The translations under genes and the position numbers were made by a program. From positions 272,928 through 336,927 of the forward strand of contig NZ_SJPO01000008.1 of assembly GCF_007859935.1 (NCBI RefSeq): DNA of 64,000 nucleotides, given 5' to 3'. Below the pieces are notes generated by a model. That model did not search any database. It was not told the DNA's origin and saw nothing but the letters and a program-made list of their open reading frames with translations. This document shows, piece after piece, positions 37,633-46,502 of the stretch (its first letter is position 1; every line of letters begins with the position of its first letter). Source of the stretch: Posidoniimonas polymericola. GTDB lineage: Bacteria; Planctomycetota; Planctomycetia; Pirellulales; Lacipirellulaceae.

Positions 37633-38781
37633 CTAGTACGCCACGTCGACCCACTGCTTCTGTTCATTACTCGCCAGCACGGCGTCGCAGATGGCGATCT
37701 CGTTGTGGCCGTCGATGAAGGTGGCGAAGTCGCCGCCGGCGCGCTGGCCGGCGATGAAGCCGTAGACGTTGCGGAACAGGTTCTTGCCGGCGTCGGGCCA
37801 GGCCTCGCCGTGGCCGCCCGGGTAGTGGGCGTACTCCTGGGCGCCGGGCAGCATCAGGCTGGCGTCCTTCGGCATGATCTGGTTGGGCTCGCCGCGGCGG
37901 CCGATCCAGAGCTCGTTGGGGCGTTCCTGGTCCCAGGCGAGGGCGCACTTGGCGCCGTCGATCTCGTAGAACAAGCGGTTCTTGCGGCCCGCGGCGCACT
38001 GGTTGACCGTCAGCACGCCGTGCGCGCCAGAGTCGAACTCGACCAGGATGGAGCCGTAGTCCTCGGTGTTGATCGGCACGTCCTCCAGGTCCTCGGGCTT
38101 CAGCTCCTGGCCGGAGTACGTGGCGACTTCCTGCTTCGGCTTCTTGCGGGTCGGGTGGAGGGTCTGCAGGTCGGCCATCAGGCGGACGATCTTCAGCCCG
38201 GTGACGAACTGCACGATGTCGCACAGGTGCGAGCCGATGTCGGCCACCGCGCGGCTCTTGCCCGACATCTCCGGCACGAGCCGCCAGTTCCAGTCGGTCT
38301 CCTCGAGCAGCCAGTCCTGCAGGTAGTTGCCCTGCACGGCCAGCACGCGACCGACCTGGTCGCCGGCGCACATCAACCTGGCCTGCTGCACCAGCGGGTT
38401 GTAGCGGTAGTTGAAGTTGATGGCGTTCACGACGCCCGACTCTTTGGCGAGCTTCACCAGCTCGCGCGACTCGGCAGAGTCCATGGCGAGCGGTTTCTCG
38501 CTCACCACGTGCTTGCCGGCGGCCATGATGTCCTTGTTGACCTGGAAGTGCAGGTGGTTGGGCGTGCAGTTGTGCACGACCTGCACATCGGGGTCGGCGA
38601 GCAGCTCGTGGTAGTCGCCGTACGCCTTGGGGATCGAGAGCTCGTCGGCCTTGGCCTGGGCGAGCTCGGCGCCGCGCTCGGCGACCGCGATCACCTCGAC
38701 GAAGCCGAGCCGCCGCAGCGCCTCGACGTGCGCGGGGCCAATGAAACCGGTGCCGATTACGCCTGCCTTGATCGTCTTCAT
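37633..38781 (-). CDS. Gfo/Idh/MocA family oxidoreductase (cytoplasmic)
   Basis: 382 residues from ATG 38781 (KTIKAGVIGTGFIGPAHVEAL); the longer frame to 38871 adds an Arg-rich segment unlike a signal. NAD(P)-binding motif GVIGTGFIG, active-site motif SEKPLAMDSAESRELV, and a C-domain with VADIGSHLCDIVQF. Unlike the copy at 33.5 kb it has no TAT signal. Probable sugar or inositol-type dehydrogenase; substrate unknown. Single gene between the frameshifted gene and a hairpin element. Confidence 0.92.
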   Translation of the reverse strand: MKTIKAGVIGTGFIGPAHVEALRRLGFVEVIAVAERGAELAQAKADELSIPKAYGDYHELLADPDVQVVHNCTPNHLHFQVNKDIMAAGKHVVSEKPLAMDSAESRELVKLAKESGVVNAINFNYRYNPLVQQARLMCAGDQVGRVLAVQGNYLQDWLLEETDWNWRLVPEMSGKSRAVADIGSHLCDIVQFVTGLKIVRLMADLQTLHPTRKKPKQEVATYSGQELKPEDLEDVPINTEDYGSILVEFDSGAHGVLTVNQCAAGRKNRLFYEIDGAKCALAWDQERPNELWIGRRGEPNQIMPKDASLMLPGAQEYAHYPGGHGEAWPDAGKNLFRNVYGFIAGQRAGGDFATFIDGHNEIAICDAVLASNEQKQWVDVAY

Positions 38782-38910
38782 AGCTCGAGCCGCTGTCCTC
38801 CGGGGGAATGAATTCCCCCGCATTCTAGCGGCTCGGCGATGGCTACGGCTAGCTGCCCGTGGATAGCTCACGCGGGCTTAGAGACTTGGCGGGGTAACAC
38901 CAGAGAGCGG

Positions 38911-39006
38911 GTGCCGGGGGCGCTCCGCGCTAGCGGAAGCCCCCGACTGTCCTCGAGGTCCGGTTGGCGCGTCTCGGGGGCTTCCCTACGGGAGCGCCCC
39001 CGGCAC
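38911..39006. repeat. 96-bp hairpin element, copy 1 (GTGCCGGGGGCGCTCC arms)
   Basis: Arms 38911-38946 and 38974-39006 pair almost perfectly: GTGCCGGGGGCGCTCC... at the left, and the complement ending GGAGCGCCCCCGGCAC at the right. The loop (38947-38973) is unrelated to the loop of the second copy at 56396-56496, while the arms are nearly identical. Looks like a small mobile palindrome (MITE-like). Confidence 0.85.
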
Positions 39007-39034
39007 CCATCAACCGCGGCTCCCCTGCGACGAA

Positions 39035-39958
39035 CTACGAGCCGTCGGCCCGGGTAAGCGTCCAGGCCGTCTGCTGGCCGCCGGCGAGTGTGACCTGCAC
39101 GGTCCCACTCGGCTGCGTGAGGTCGGCAAGGGTGGTCGTGAACCGCGTCGAGGAGCCGTCGAGCGACCACTCGGCCTGGCCGCTGGAGCTGTCGACGCGG
39201 CCGCTGAGGTTCTGGGTCGTGCCGGTGAGCTGGTCGAAGTAGACGCCCCGCAGCGCGCCGTTCTGGGCGACCGACAATTGAACCGACTGGGCGCTGAGGG
39301 CGCCGGTCGTGGGGCTCAGCCCGTACACGCCGAGCGGCAGCCACTGGGGCGTGGCGTCCGATGGCGAGCTGAGCGGTGCGTTTTCACTAATGGCGGTCTG
39401 GCTGGTCGACTCGTACACGACCGTGGTCGAGGACGATGTGGCCATCGGGTAGGTTCCGTACGCCAGCCAGCCGGTCACGGCCGCGGCCGACGCGACCACC
39501 GCCGCGTCGGCGTGGGGGTGGGTGTACTGCCACGCCTGGGGGTGGTCGGCGTACCAGGCGGGCGAGAACGGCTGCGGGCCGTTCTGGAAGTTCTGGGCGG
39601 CCGACTGCGCGGCGGCGCCGTACTGGCCGTTGCGTTGCTGCTGGCTATTGCGGTACTGCTGGCCGGCGGCGGCAGGTGGCGTTTGCCCAGAGAGGAACTG
39701 CTGGACGTCGGCCGGCGATCTGGCGCCGGTGGGGGCGAACTGGCCGCCGCCGCGCTGGCCGGCCGAGAATTGTCCCGCCGCGGGGGCGCTGAGCCGGCCG
39801 CCGGGGGCCGCGAGCGACCCGCCTGCCGGAGCGCCACGAGAGAAGCCGCCGATAGAACGGCCTCCTCCCCCTCGAGGGCCGCGTGCCTCGGCGATCTCCG
39901 AGACAGGCAGCAGCCAAACGAATCCGAGCAGGGTCATGGCGCGTAGCGGCGTCAGCAT
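39035..39958 (-). CDS. Secreted Gly/Gln/Ala-rich surface protein (mu-protocadherin-like)
   Basis: 307 residues from ATG 39958 (signal peptide MLTPLRAMTLLGFVWLLPVS); a second Met seven codons on is a possible alternative. After the signal come a Gly-rich segment (ARGPRGGGGRSIGGF), a Gln/Ala-rich segment, and the motif WYADHPQAWQYTHPHAD at about residue 135. A beta-rich C-terminal half follows, with short Thr/Ser-rich strands. This layout recalls planctomycete proteins annotated as mu-protocadherin-like cell-surface proteins. No enzymatic motif. Probably an envelope or matrix protein. Confidence 0.72.
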   Translation of the reverse strand: MLTPLRAMTLLGFVWLLPVSEIAEARGPRGGGGRSIGGFSRGAPAGGSLAAPGGRLSAPAAGQFSAGQRGGGQFAPTGARSPADVQQFLSGQTPPAAAGQQYRNSQQQRNGQYGAAAQSAAQNFQNGPQPFSPAWYADHPQAWQYTHPHADAAVVASAAAVTGWLAYGTYPMATSSSTTVVYESTSQTAISENAPLSSPSDATPQWLPLGVYGLSPTTGALSAQSVQLSVAQNGALRGVYFDQLTGTTQNLSGRVDSSSGQAEWSLDGSSTRFTTTLADLTQPSGTVQVTLAGGQQTAWTLTRADGS

Positions 39959-40112
39959 GGGTGCGGTAAGACCTCGTGGTAGGGCCGAGAACCGGCGTGG
40001 GAGGAGATCAGGGCAGGTGGCTGGCAGACGGAATTTACGCGACCTACCCAAGCCTACCTCATAAAACGGCCAGCCGCGGCGGCCGTCTACACCCTGCCGA
40101 GCCCCGAGGGGG

Positions 40113-41102
40113 CTACTGCACCATCATCTCCTCTTCGCCGTTGGCGTTGATCTCGATCTCGCCGGAGTCTTCCATGCCGCGGACCAGGTCGACGATCTCC
40201 TGCTGCTGGGCCTCGACGGCCGACAGCTTGACGGCGCCCATGTACTCCATTTCCTCGCGGAGCATGTCGGCGGCCCGCTGGGACATGTTGCCGAGGACCT
40301 TGTCCTTGAGCTCCGCGCTGGCGCCCTTGAGGGCGAGCGCCCACTGCGAGTTCTCGACCGTTTTGAGGATCTTCTGGATGTCGCGGTCGTTGAATTTGGC
40401 AATATCGTCAAAGACGAACATCAGCCGCCGGATCTCCTCGACGAGTTGCGGGTCCTCGGTGGCGAGGTTCTCGAGCAGCGTCCGCTCGGTCGACCGGTCG
40501 GAGACGTTCAGCATCGCGGCGACCGACTCGATGCCGCCGGCCATCTGGAAGCTCTGGCTCATGACGCTGCTCATGCGGCGCTCGAGGCCGCGCTCGACCT
40601 CGCGGATAATCTCGGGGTTGGTCTGACCCATGCCGGCGACGCGGCGGACCACGGCGAGCTGCTTCTCCTGCGGCAGGCCGGCCAGAATCTGAGCGCCGAA
40701 GGCCGCCGGCAGGTGCGACAGCACCAACGCGATGGTCTGCGGGTGCTCGTCGATCACGTAGGTGAGGATGTTCTGGCTGTCGACGTTCCGCAGGAAGCCG
40801 AAGGGCAGGGCCTCGATCGACTGGCGGATGTTGTCGAGCGTGTCGCCCGCCTCGGAGCCGAGCGCCTTGCGGACCAGGTTGCGGGCGAGGTCGAGCCCGC
40901 CGGCGCCGCTGCCGGTGTTGGGGTTGGCGTCGGCGAACGACCGGATCACCGACATCTGCTCGTCGGCCGGGATCCGCTTGGTGCGCGCGATCTCGATCGA
41001 GACTTGCTCCACCATGGACGGTTCGAGTCGGCTCAGCAGATCGGCCGCGTCGTCCTCGGGGAGGCTCATCAGCAGCACGGCGGCGTTGTGGATGTCGGAC
41101 AC
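40113..41102 (-). CDS. fliG: Flagellar motor switch protein
   Basis: 329 residues from GTG 41102, chosen because GGGAAGAG lies eight bases upstream and the product then starts MSDIHNAAVLLMSLPEDDAA; the open frame to 41201 has no FliG similarity. The middle domain has the FliG EHPQ motif (YVIDEHPQTIALVLSHL). The C-terminal domain carries the charged torque helix (MFVFDDIAKFNDRDIQKIL). It ends in an acidic tail. It forms the rotor C-ring with FliM/FliN. Only cheX and no other flagellar genes are nearby. Confidence 0.94.
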   Translation of the reverse strand: MSDIHNAAVLLMSLPEDDAADLLSRLEPSMVEQVSIEIARTKRIPADEQMSVIRSFADANPNTGSGAGGLDLARNLVRKALGSEAGDTLDNIRQSIEALPFGFLRNVDSQNILTYVIDEHPQTIALVLSHLPAAFGAQILAGLPQEKQLAVVRRVAGMGQTNPEIIREVERGLERRMSSVMSQSFQMAGGIESVAAMLNVSDRSTERTLLENLATEDPQLVEEIRRLMFVFDDIAKFNDRDIQKILKTVENSQWALALKGASAELKDKVLGNMSQRAADMLREEMEYMGAVKLSAVEAQQQEIVDLVRGMEDSGEIEINANGEEEMMVQ

Positions 41103-41290
41103 GGCGCAAACTCTTCCCTGGGGCCCAAAGACCTGCGCGGTGGGGACGCTCCATTCCGCGCTACGCGCAGTCTGGTATCGGCGCCCAGCGGAGGCGCTCA
41201 TGAGAAGAAGTAACGATTAGGCGGACTGTAGCGGCCCTGGCGGGCCGCCCGGCGCGGCTAGCAGTGCTGGCGCCGCGCCGTGCGGGTTGG

Positions 41291-41761
41291 CTAGGCGATG
41301 ACCTTGGAGGGCTCGAAGCCAACCTCCAGCAGCAGCGGGCCGAAGTCGGTGTCGTAGCTGACGCTCACGGGGGGCGACGACGACGGGAAGCGGACCTCGT
41401 GGCCGACGCCGGTCACGACGTTCGGCAGGCTGACCGACAGCTCGTACTGCTCGAGCTCGACCTTCGCCTGGCCGGCGATCATGTTGGCCAGCTCGCCGAC
41501 GGTGTCGATGACGTCGTCGTTCAGCTCAGTAATCTCGTCCATCAACATGACCGACGCCGCCTTGATCGCTACCTCCTCGGAGAGGTTGATCACCACGGTG
41601 CCGATCGCGTGGCCCGACAGGCCGATGATGCCGCTGATCGGATACTTGCGCACCTTGGGGTCGCCGAGCGTGAGGTCGCCGCGGCGGGCCTCGGCATTCA
41701 GCATCGTGCTGAACGTGTTAGAGACGGCCTTCAGGAACGGATTAATGTGTTCGGCTTGCAT
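41291..41761 (-). CDS. cheX: CheX-type chemotaxis phosphatase
   Basis: 156 residues, ATG at 41761 (MQAEHINPFLKAVSNTFSTML). The C-terminal half has the CheC/CheX phosphatase signature E-x2-N in TVGELANMIAGQAK, and the alpha/beta fold (GIIGLSGHAIGTVVINLSEEVA). It dephosphorylates CheY-P to reset flagellar signalling. It lies upstream of and in line with fliG (188 bp gap), consistent with a motility link. Confidence 0.88.
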   Translation of the reverse strand: MQAEHINPFLKAVSNTFSTMLNAEARRGDLTLGDPKVRKYPISGIIGLSGHAIGTVVINLSEEVAIKAASVMLMDEITELNDDVIDTVGELANMIAGQAKVELEQYELSVSLPNVVTGVGHEVRFPSSSPPVSVSYDTDFGPLLLEVGFEPSKVIA

Positions 41762-41958
41762 TGTGCATCCACTGACTCAGGTGGCGCCCAGAGGGCAGAC
41801 GGAGTGCCGCCGCACGGGTGCGGAGCTGTGTGTACCCCAAGACTAGGTTCCCACAGCGACGCGGGGACCAACCGCGCCCGCTTTACGGCAGACGGCCCAC
41901 ACTTCGGCGCCGGGTGTAGCGGTTGCGCCGAGGGCAGGGCCCGCACAACCGGAACGGG

Positions 41959-42450
41959 TCAATCGGCCGTCCAGCTCCAGACGCCCTCCTGGCCGTTGCA
42001 CTCGTCGACCGAAACCGTGATGGCGGCAGGGCTTGCGTAGCCGCCCTCGCGGAGCCGCTCGTGCAACCGCTCGCCGAGCACGCGGGCGAGCAGCTCTGCG
42101 GTAGTGTTTTCCACCTCTAGCAGGACACAATCGCCGAGCGGGAACACCCACCGGCGTTCCTCAAAGGTCGCGGTCACCTCTTGACCCGCGACCTCGACGC
42201 GGATCGTGGGGTGCTTGGTCGGCAGCAGCACGTGGTGGTCGAGCTCCTGGGTCAGCTTGGCCAGCGTGTCCCGCACGAGGATGAAGTCGACCACATACTG
42301 GTTGGCGTCCAGCGGGCCGTGCACCTCGGCCGCGACCGCGTAGTTGTGCCCGTGCAGCCGCTCGCAGATGTTGTCGCCGAAGGTGATGAAGTGGGCGGCC
42401 GAGAACACGAAGTGCTCCTTGGCGACCCGCACGTGGTATTGCTCGGACAT
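41959..42450 (-). CDS. 6-pyruvoyl-tetrahydropterin synthase / QueD-family protein
   Basis: 163 residues from ATG 42450. The zinc histidines appear in FSAAHFITFGDNICERLHGHNY. A substrate Glu near the C-terminus (VSVDECNGQEGVW) and the long DFILVRDTLAKLTQELDHHVLL helix fit the family. It could make 6-carboxytetrahydropterin for queuosine or act in another pterin pathway. The gene follows the CitG-like gene by 20 bp in the same operon, which points more to a pterin cofactor than to queuosine alone. Confidence 0.85.
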   Translation of the reverse strand: MSEQYHVRVAKEHFVFSAAHFITFGDNICERLHGHNYAVAAEVHGPLDANQYVVDFILVRDTLAKLTQELDHHVLLPTKHPTIRVEVAGQEVTATFEERRWVFPLGDCVLLEVENTTAELLARVLGERLHERLREGGYASPAAITVSVDECNGQEGVWSWTAD

Positions 42451-42470
42451 GATTGGATTCTGGAGGGAGG

Positions 42471-43358
42471 TCAGCTCGGGGCGCCGTAGAACCGCACCGG
42501 CCAGGATAACCGATCCTCGACCAGCAGGCAGAACAACGCCGCGGCGACCACGTCGGCGGTCGCGCCGGGGTTGCGGCGGTGGCCGTCGGACCGGAGCCAG
42601 AAGTCGAGGTCGGCCAGCTGCTGCTGGTAGGCGTCGCTGCCGAGAGGGCCGGCGTCGATCACCCGCCCGGCCCGCGCGGCCGACTCCGCGGCGACCCCGG
42701 GCCCGCACTTGCGGGCGATCAGCGTGTCGGCCGCGGCGGCCATCTGCGCGGTGTGGGCGTGGACGATCGCGTCGGCGAGCGGCGCGCCGTCGGCTAGGAG
42801 CGTGGCGATCTGCGCCGCGACCGCGGCGACGTCGGCGAAGCCGCCCGCGTGCTGGCGGGCGACCAGGTCGCGGTCGGCGGCGAGGGTCATCGCCTCGTAG
42901 AGCGTGACCGCGGGCGACTGCTCGCTGAGGTCGGCCTTGGCGGATTCGCCCATCCCGCCGGGGGCGGCCAGGCGGATCGCCTGGTAGGCGAGCCGGGCGT
43001 CGTCGCGGGTGGTTTGTCGGGCGACCGCGGCGGCCGCGCCGCAGATGCCGCCAGCGGGGCCGGCGCCCTTCGCGAGCGGCCCGAGCAGCAGGATGGTCCC
43101 CAGGTGCGTGTTGACCGCGACCGCCGCCCGCATCGCCTGAACCGCGCTGAGGGTCAGCTCGCCCACCGTCTGGTCGGCCGCGCTGTCGAACACCTGACCC
43201 ACCGCGACCGCCGCCGTGACGAAGTCGCCGTAGGACATGTCGGCGAAGTCGGCGCCGCGGTAGACGTTGCCCGGCTTGGGGGCGGTTGCCTCCCACAGGC
43301 AGGCGAGCGTCGCGCACGCCCCCAGGCTGCCCGGCCGGGCCGGGTCGGCGGGGCTCAT
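42471..43358 (-). CDS. CitG/MdcB-like triphosphoribosyl-dephospho-CoA synthase family protein
   Basis: 295 residues from ATG 43358, which overlaps the stop of the upstream hydrolase gene (ATGA). Family motifs: ATAPKPGNVYRGADFADM, NTHLGTILLLGPLAKGA, and a late GSDAYQQQLADLDFWLRS with RRNPGATADVVAAALF. Classical CitG makes the prosthetic-group precursor of citrate lyase, but no citrate lyase genes are here. COG1767-type proteins also occur in archaeal and methylotroph tetrahydromethanopterin clusters, and the adjacent pterin synthase makes that reading attractive. Function therefore inferred, not shown. Confidence 0.82.
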   Translation of the reverse strand: MSPADPARPGSLGACATLACLWEATAPKPGNVYRGADFADMSYGDFVTAAVAVGQVFDSAADQTVGELTLSAVQAMRAAVAVNTHLGTILLLGPLAKGAGPAGGICGAAAAVARQTTRDDARLAYQAIRLAAPGGMGESAKADLSEQSPAVTLYEAMTLAADRDLVARQHAGGFADVAAVAAQIATLLADGAPLADAIVHAHTAQMAAAADTLIARKCGPGVAAESAARAGRVIDAGPLGSDAYQQQLADLDFWLRSDGHRRNPGATADVVAAALFCLLVEDRLSWPVRFYGAPS

Positions 43359-44326
43359 TGCCGCCCCGCCGCCGGGGTCGAGCCCAAGAACTGCGCGACG
43401 ATCTTCTCGGCCTCGACCGGCGCGTCCTCGACTACCCAGTGGCCGACGTCCTGCAGGCGGTGGGTCTCGGCCGCGGGCCACGATTTAAGAAACCGCTCCA
43501 GGCACCACGGCGCGAAGCACCAGTCCTTCATCCCCCAGATCAGGCAGATCGGCAGTTCGGCGAGCGCGGGCAGGCCGCCCTCGATCTTCTCCAGCGTCTG
43601 CCACGTTGGGTGCGACGCGTTGCGGGGGATGTCGGCGACAAAGTCGTACACTGCGCGGCGGCGGCGCCAGTCGGGGTGCGGCGCGAGGTAGGCCTCGCCG
43701 ACGCCCGGCGGCAGGTCGGGCGAGCGGGAGAGCGTCATCCGGAGCGCGGCCCACGAGAACGCGTTGAGCCCCTGCAGGGCCCACCGCCCGAGCACCGGCG
43801 TGCGACAGACATCAATCCGCAGCGGGATCTTCTCGGGCGGGAACGCCCCGGTGTTGAACAGCACGATCCGTTCGAAGCGGTCGCGGCGTTGCTCGAGCGC
43901 GCCCAGGCCGATCGAGCCGCCCCAGTCCTGCGCGACCAGCGTCACCCCGCGCAGGTCGAGCGTGTCGATCAACCGCACCACGTTGTCGATGTGGTCGGCG
44001 AGCCGCAGCGGCTCGGGTGGCAGCTCGCTGCCGCCCATGCCGAGGTGGTCCATCGCGACGCACCGCCGCTCGCCGCGGAACTTCTTGATCAGCCGCCGCC
44101 AGTGGTAGCTCCAGGTCGGATTGCCGTGCACGAACAGCAGCGTCTGCTCGGCGCCCTTGGGGCCCTCGTCGGCGTAGTGCAGCCGCCCCTGCGGAGTCGA
44201 CAGCCAGTGGCTGGGAAACTCGACGTGCCGTCGGACCTCAGGCGGGAGCTCGGCGGCAGGTCTAGCACCCGGCGCGGCGTCGGCCGGGCGGGCGGCGGGG
44301 GCTAGATTGGCATCGCCGACTGGCAT
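43355..44326 (-). CDS. Haloalkane-dehalogenase-like alpha/beta hydrolase
   Basis: 323 residues from ATG 44326; the frame is open to 44893 without similarity. An alpha/beta hydrolase with oxyanion motif VHGNPTWSYHWR, nucleophile Asp in VAQDWGGSIG, acid in WGMKDW and base His in VGHWVVED. The Asp nucleophile followed by Trp and the HGNPTWS motif match haloalkane dehalogenases. The first 40 residues are an Ala/Pro-rich extension without a clear signal peptide. Translational coupling (4-bp overlap) to the CitG-like gene suggests a physiological role in that operon rather than dehalogenation as such. Confidence 0.85.
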   Translation of the reverse strand: MPVGDANLAPAARPADAAPGARPAAELPPEVRRHVEFPSHWLSTPQGRLHYADEGPKGAEQTLLFVHGNPTWSYHWRRLIKKFRGERRCVAMDHLGMGGSELPPEPLRLADHIDNVVRLIDTLDLRGVTLVAQDWGGSIGLGALEQRRDRFERIVLFNTGAFPPEKIPLRIDVCRTPVLGRWALQGLNAFSWAALRMTLSRSPDLPPGVGEAYLAPHPDWRRRRAVYDFVADIPRNASHPTWQTLEKIEGGLPALAELPICLIWGMKDWCFAPWCLERFLKSWPAAETHRLQDVGHWVVEDAPVEAEKIVAQFLGSTPAAGRQ

Positions 44327-44443
44327 GATTACGCTGGGGAGTGCTAGTGGTTGAGGAAGGCGGGCCCACTGCTGTGGCTGGGGTATCCGCCCCTCGAGGT
44401 AAGGGTGATTCAGCCCCGTGATTATCATCCAGGAGCACGCCGT

Positions 44444-45094
44444 GTGGCTAGCCTTACTGTCGAGAACTACCTGAAGACCATCGTGCACCTCGCCGGGGAG
44501 CACGAGGCGGAGACCATCGCCACCGGGCAGATCGCCGCCGCGCTGGGCGTGTCGCCCGGCACGGTCACCAGCATGCTCAAGACCCTGGCCGACAGCGGCC
44601 TGGCGACTTACACGCCGTACGAAGGGGTCCACCTGACTGCGTCCGGCGAGCGGCTCGCGATGCGGGTCATCCGCAGGCACCGGTTGATCGAGCTGTTCCT
44701 GGTGCAGACGCTCGGGCTCTCGTGGGACGAGGTCCACGACGAGGCCGAGAACATGGAGCACGCGGTCAGCGACTGGCTGGTCGACCGCATCGACGCCCAA
44801 CTCGGCTTCCCGTCGGTCGACCCGCACGGCGAGCCGATCCCCGCGTCGGACGGCTCGATCGCCGCGCCGTCCGACGGGCCGTTGGCCGACCACCCGCCCG
44901 GCGTGCCGTTCCGGGTTACGCGTGTGGTGGACCAGTCGCCTGAGTTCCTGCGGAAGCTGAGCGACGCGGGGCTCGAGATCGGCGCCGAGGGTCGGCTGGC
45001 CCCGCCCTCGACCGAGGGCGCGTTGGTCGTCCAGGTCGACGCCGGGCGGCGCACGCTGAGCGCCGACGAGGCGTCGCGCGTGATGGTTGAGTAG
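44444..45094 (+). CDS. DtxR/MntR-family metal-dependent regulator
   Basis: 216 residues from GTG 44444, chosen because AGGAG lies eight bases upstream and the DNA-binding domain begins at once (LTVENYLKTIVHLAGEHE). The winged helix (TGQIAAALGVSPGTVTSML, GLATYTPYEGVHLT) and the dimerisation helices (RRHRLIELFLVQTLGLSWDEVHDEAENMEH) are typical. The C-terminus looks like an SH3/FeoA-like domain. It senses Fe2+ or Mn2+. It diverges from the hydrolase-CitG-PTPS operon over 117 bp and may regulate it or itself. Confidence 0.92.
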   Translation: MASLTVENYLKTIVHLAGEHEAETIATGQIAAALGVSPGTVTSMLKTLADSGLATYTPYEGVHLTASGERLAMRVIRRHRLIELFLVQTLGLSWDEVHDEAENMEHAVSDWLVDRIDAQLGFPSVDPHGEPIPASDGSIAAPSDGPLADHPPGVPFRVTRVVDQSPEFLRKLSDAGLEIGAEGRLAPPSTEGALVVQVDAGRRTLSADEASRVMVE

Positions 45095-45121
45095 ACGCAG
45101 CGAAAGCGACAGCGCAGCAAA

Positions 45122-45152
45122 AAGGCCGCGTGGGGCGAACCCACGCGGCCTT
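45122..45152 (+). terminator. Rho-independent-type terminator after the DtxR-family gene
   Basis: AAGGCCGCGTGGG (45122-45134), loop GCGAA, then the perfect complement 45140-45152, followed by CTCTTG. A 13-bp stem with a short T-containing tail, 27 bp after the stop codon. Confidence 0.8.
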
Positions 45153-45624
45153 CTCTTGTAACAAACTCCCGGTCGCTTGCGACGGAGTGGAGTCGCTTGA
45201 AGAAAGACGCAGGTCGAACAGCGCTGCGCGCTGCCATGTTACCGACCCGGGCCAATCAAATTAGTGGTCCTCCCGACGGAATGGCGACCGGAAAGTTTGA
45301 ATCGTGTCCGCCGACGCAGGCGATTGCTTGCGGCCGGCGGTTGCTTGCGTGTGCGTGTAGTTATCGTCTCCCGGCGGCGGGCGACATGAGCCGGTTTGGC
45401 GCCGCCGTGGGACGGGCAAACCTACACAATAATCCTAGTCCGCGAAACCTTGCTGGCGAGCTTTTATTTCACGTTTCACGCTGTTGCAAACCGCGCGCCC
45501 ACAGGGCCCCGCTATCGGGGTGGCGGGTGGCGAATCGGCATTGCCGGCGAGCGGCGGGCCTGCTAATTATCCGCCCCTGCGCCGCTCGCGAGGGGGAAAC
45601 CGCAAGCCGAACCAACGCACGAAT
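45153..45624. other. Intergenic region with no recognised element
   Basis: 472 bp between the terminator and a small secreted protein. Apart from short GCTTGCG direct repeats near 45330-45350 I see nothing. The frame that runs through its end into the next gene lacks coding character before ATG 45625. Confidence 0.5.
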
Positions 45625-45975
45625 ATGGGCCGTTACCGCCACAAGTCCGCCGCATTTCTGAGCATCGCTCTGGTATTCTGCCTGACCGCGGGGCTGTTCG
45701 CCGCGCAGCAGGGGGGGAAGGAGCCCACCTTCCGCGAACGATTGGTGCTGGGCCTCCAGGCGAGGCGCCCCTCGGAGGTCGAATTCATCGACGCCGTGGT
45801 GGACACCGTCGAGCGCGGCCGCCTGCCACGCAAGCTGGTCGACCGCACGTACTTCTGGGCGCGGGAGCGATCGCCGGTCCGCAACGGCAAGAAGTCGCAC
45901 CGCCCCATCATCTACTTCCAGCCGGCGCTGACGATCCAGGCAGAAAAGCTGGGAATCACGATCGCCCGCGACTAA
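45625..45975 (+). CDS. Small secreted hypothetical protein
   Basis: 116 residues from ATG 45625, chosen because it begins a signal peptide (MGRYRHKSAAFLSIALVFCLTAG, probable cleavage after LFA). The mature part is basic, with PTFRERLVLGLQARRPSEVEF and a tail PIIYFQPALTIQAEKLGI. No family recognised. Probably periplasmic. Confidence 0.65.
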   Translation: MGRYRHKSAAFLSIALVFCLTAGLFAAQQGGKEPTFRERLVLGLQARRPSEVEFIDAVVDTVERGRLPRKLVDRTYFWARERSPVRNGKKSHRPIIYFQPALTIQAEKLGITIARD

Positions 45976-46185
45976 ACGGCCGTTGGGGCGGCCTTCAGGG
46001 CGGCCTTCAGGCTGAGCGGCCTTGAAATTGTGCCGCCATCAAGTCGACCAATGGATCGCCGCAGGTTGCGCCGCATCCCGCCATCGGGTGGGCGGGCGCC
46101 GATAGTCAGCGGCCGCAAATTCCGGTATATTCAGGACTTGGATTTTGGTGGTCGTATTCTTTCCTCCCTCCCAGGCATCGGTTAG

Positions 46186-46491
46186 ATGGCACGTAAAGTA
46201 GTAAGTCGCAAGGAATTACGTGCCGAGGCCGAGGCAGCCGAGAAGCTGGAGAAAGAAGCCCCCAAGAAGAAGAAGGCCGCCAAGAAGAAGACCACCCGCA
46301 AGACCAAGAAGGCCGCCGCCGAGGTCCGCCTCAAGGCGTTCTGGGGCGTCTTCAACCAGTCGCTCAAGCGGGTCGCGCTGTACGACTACAGCCAGAAGAA
46401 AGAGGCCGAAAAGAAGGCCGAAGAGCTGACCTCCAAGGGCAAGTCGCCGCACTTCGTGCAGCCGGTCAAGGAAGTCATCGAAGAAGCTTAG
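46186..46491 (+). CDS. Lysine-rich basic protein with a short conserved-looking C-terminal domain
   Basis: 101 residues, ATG at 46186. The first half is very Lys/Ala/Glu-rich (EAPKKKKAAKKKTTRKTKKAA), like histone H1-type or nucleic-acid-binding tails. The second half (AFWGVFNQSLKRVALYDYSQ, then KGKSPHFVQPVKEVIEE) looks folded. It may be a nucleoid-associated protein; that is inference from composition only. The next gene starts 12 bp downstream, so the two are probably co-transcribed. Confidence 0.72.
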   Translation: MARKVVSRKELRAEAEAAEKLEKEAPKKKKAAKKKTTRKTKKAAAEVRLKAFWGVFNQSLKRVALYDYSQKKEAEKKAEELTSKGKSPHFVQPVKEVIEEA

Positions 46492-46502
46492 GGGACGCTC
46501 CG

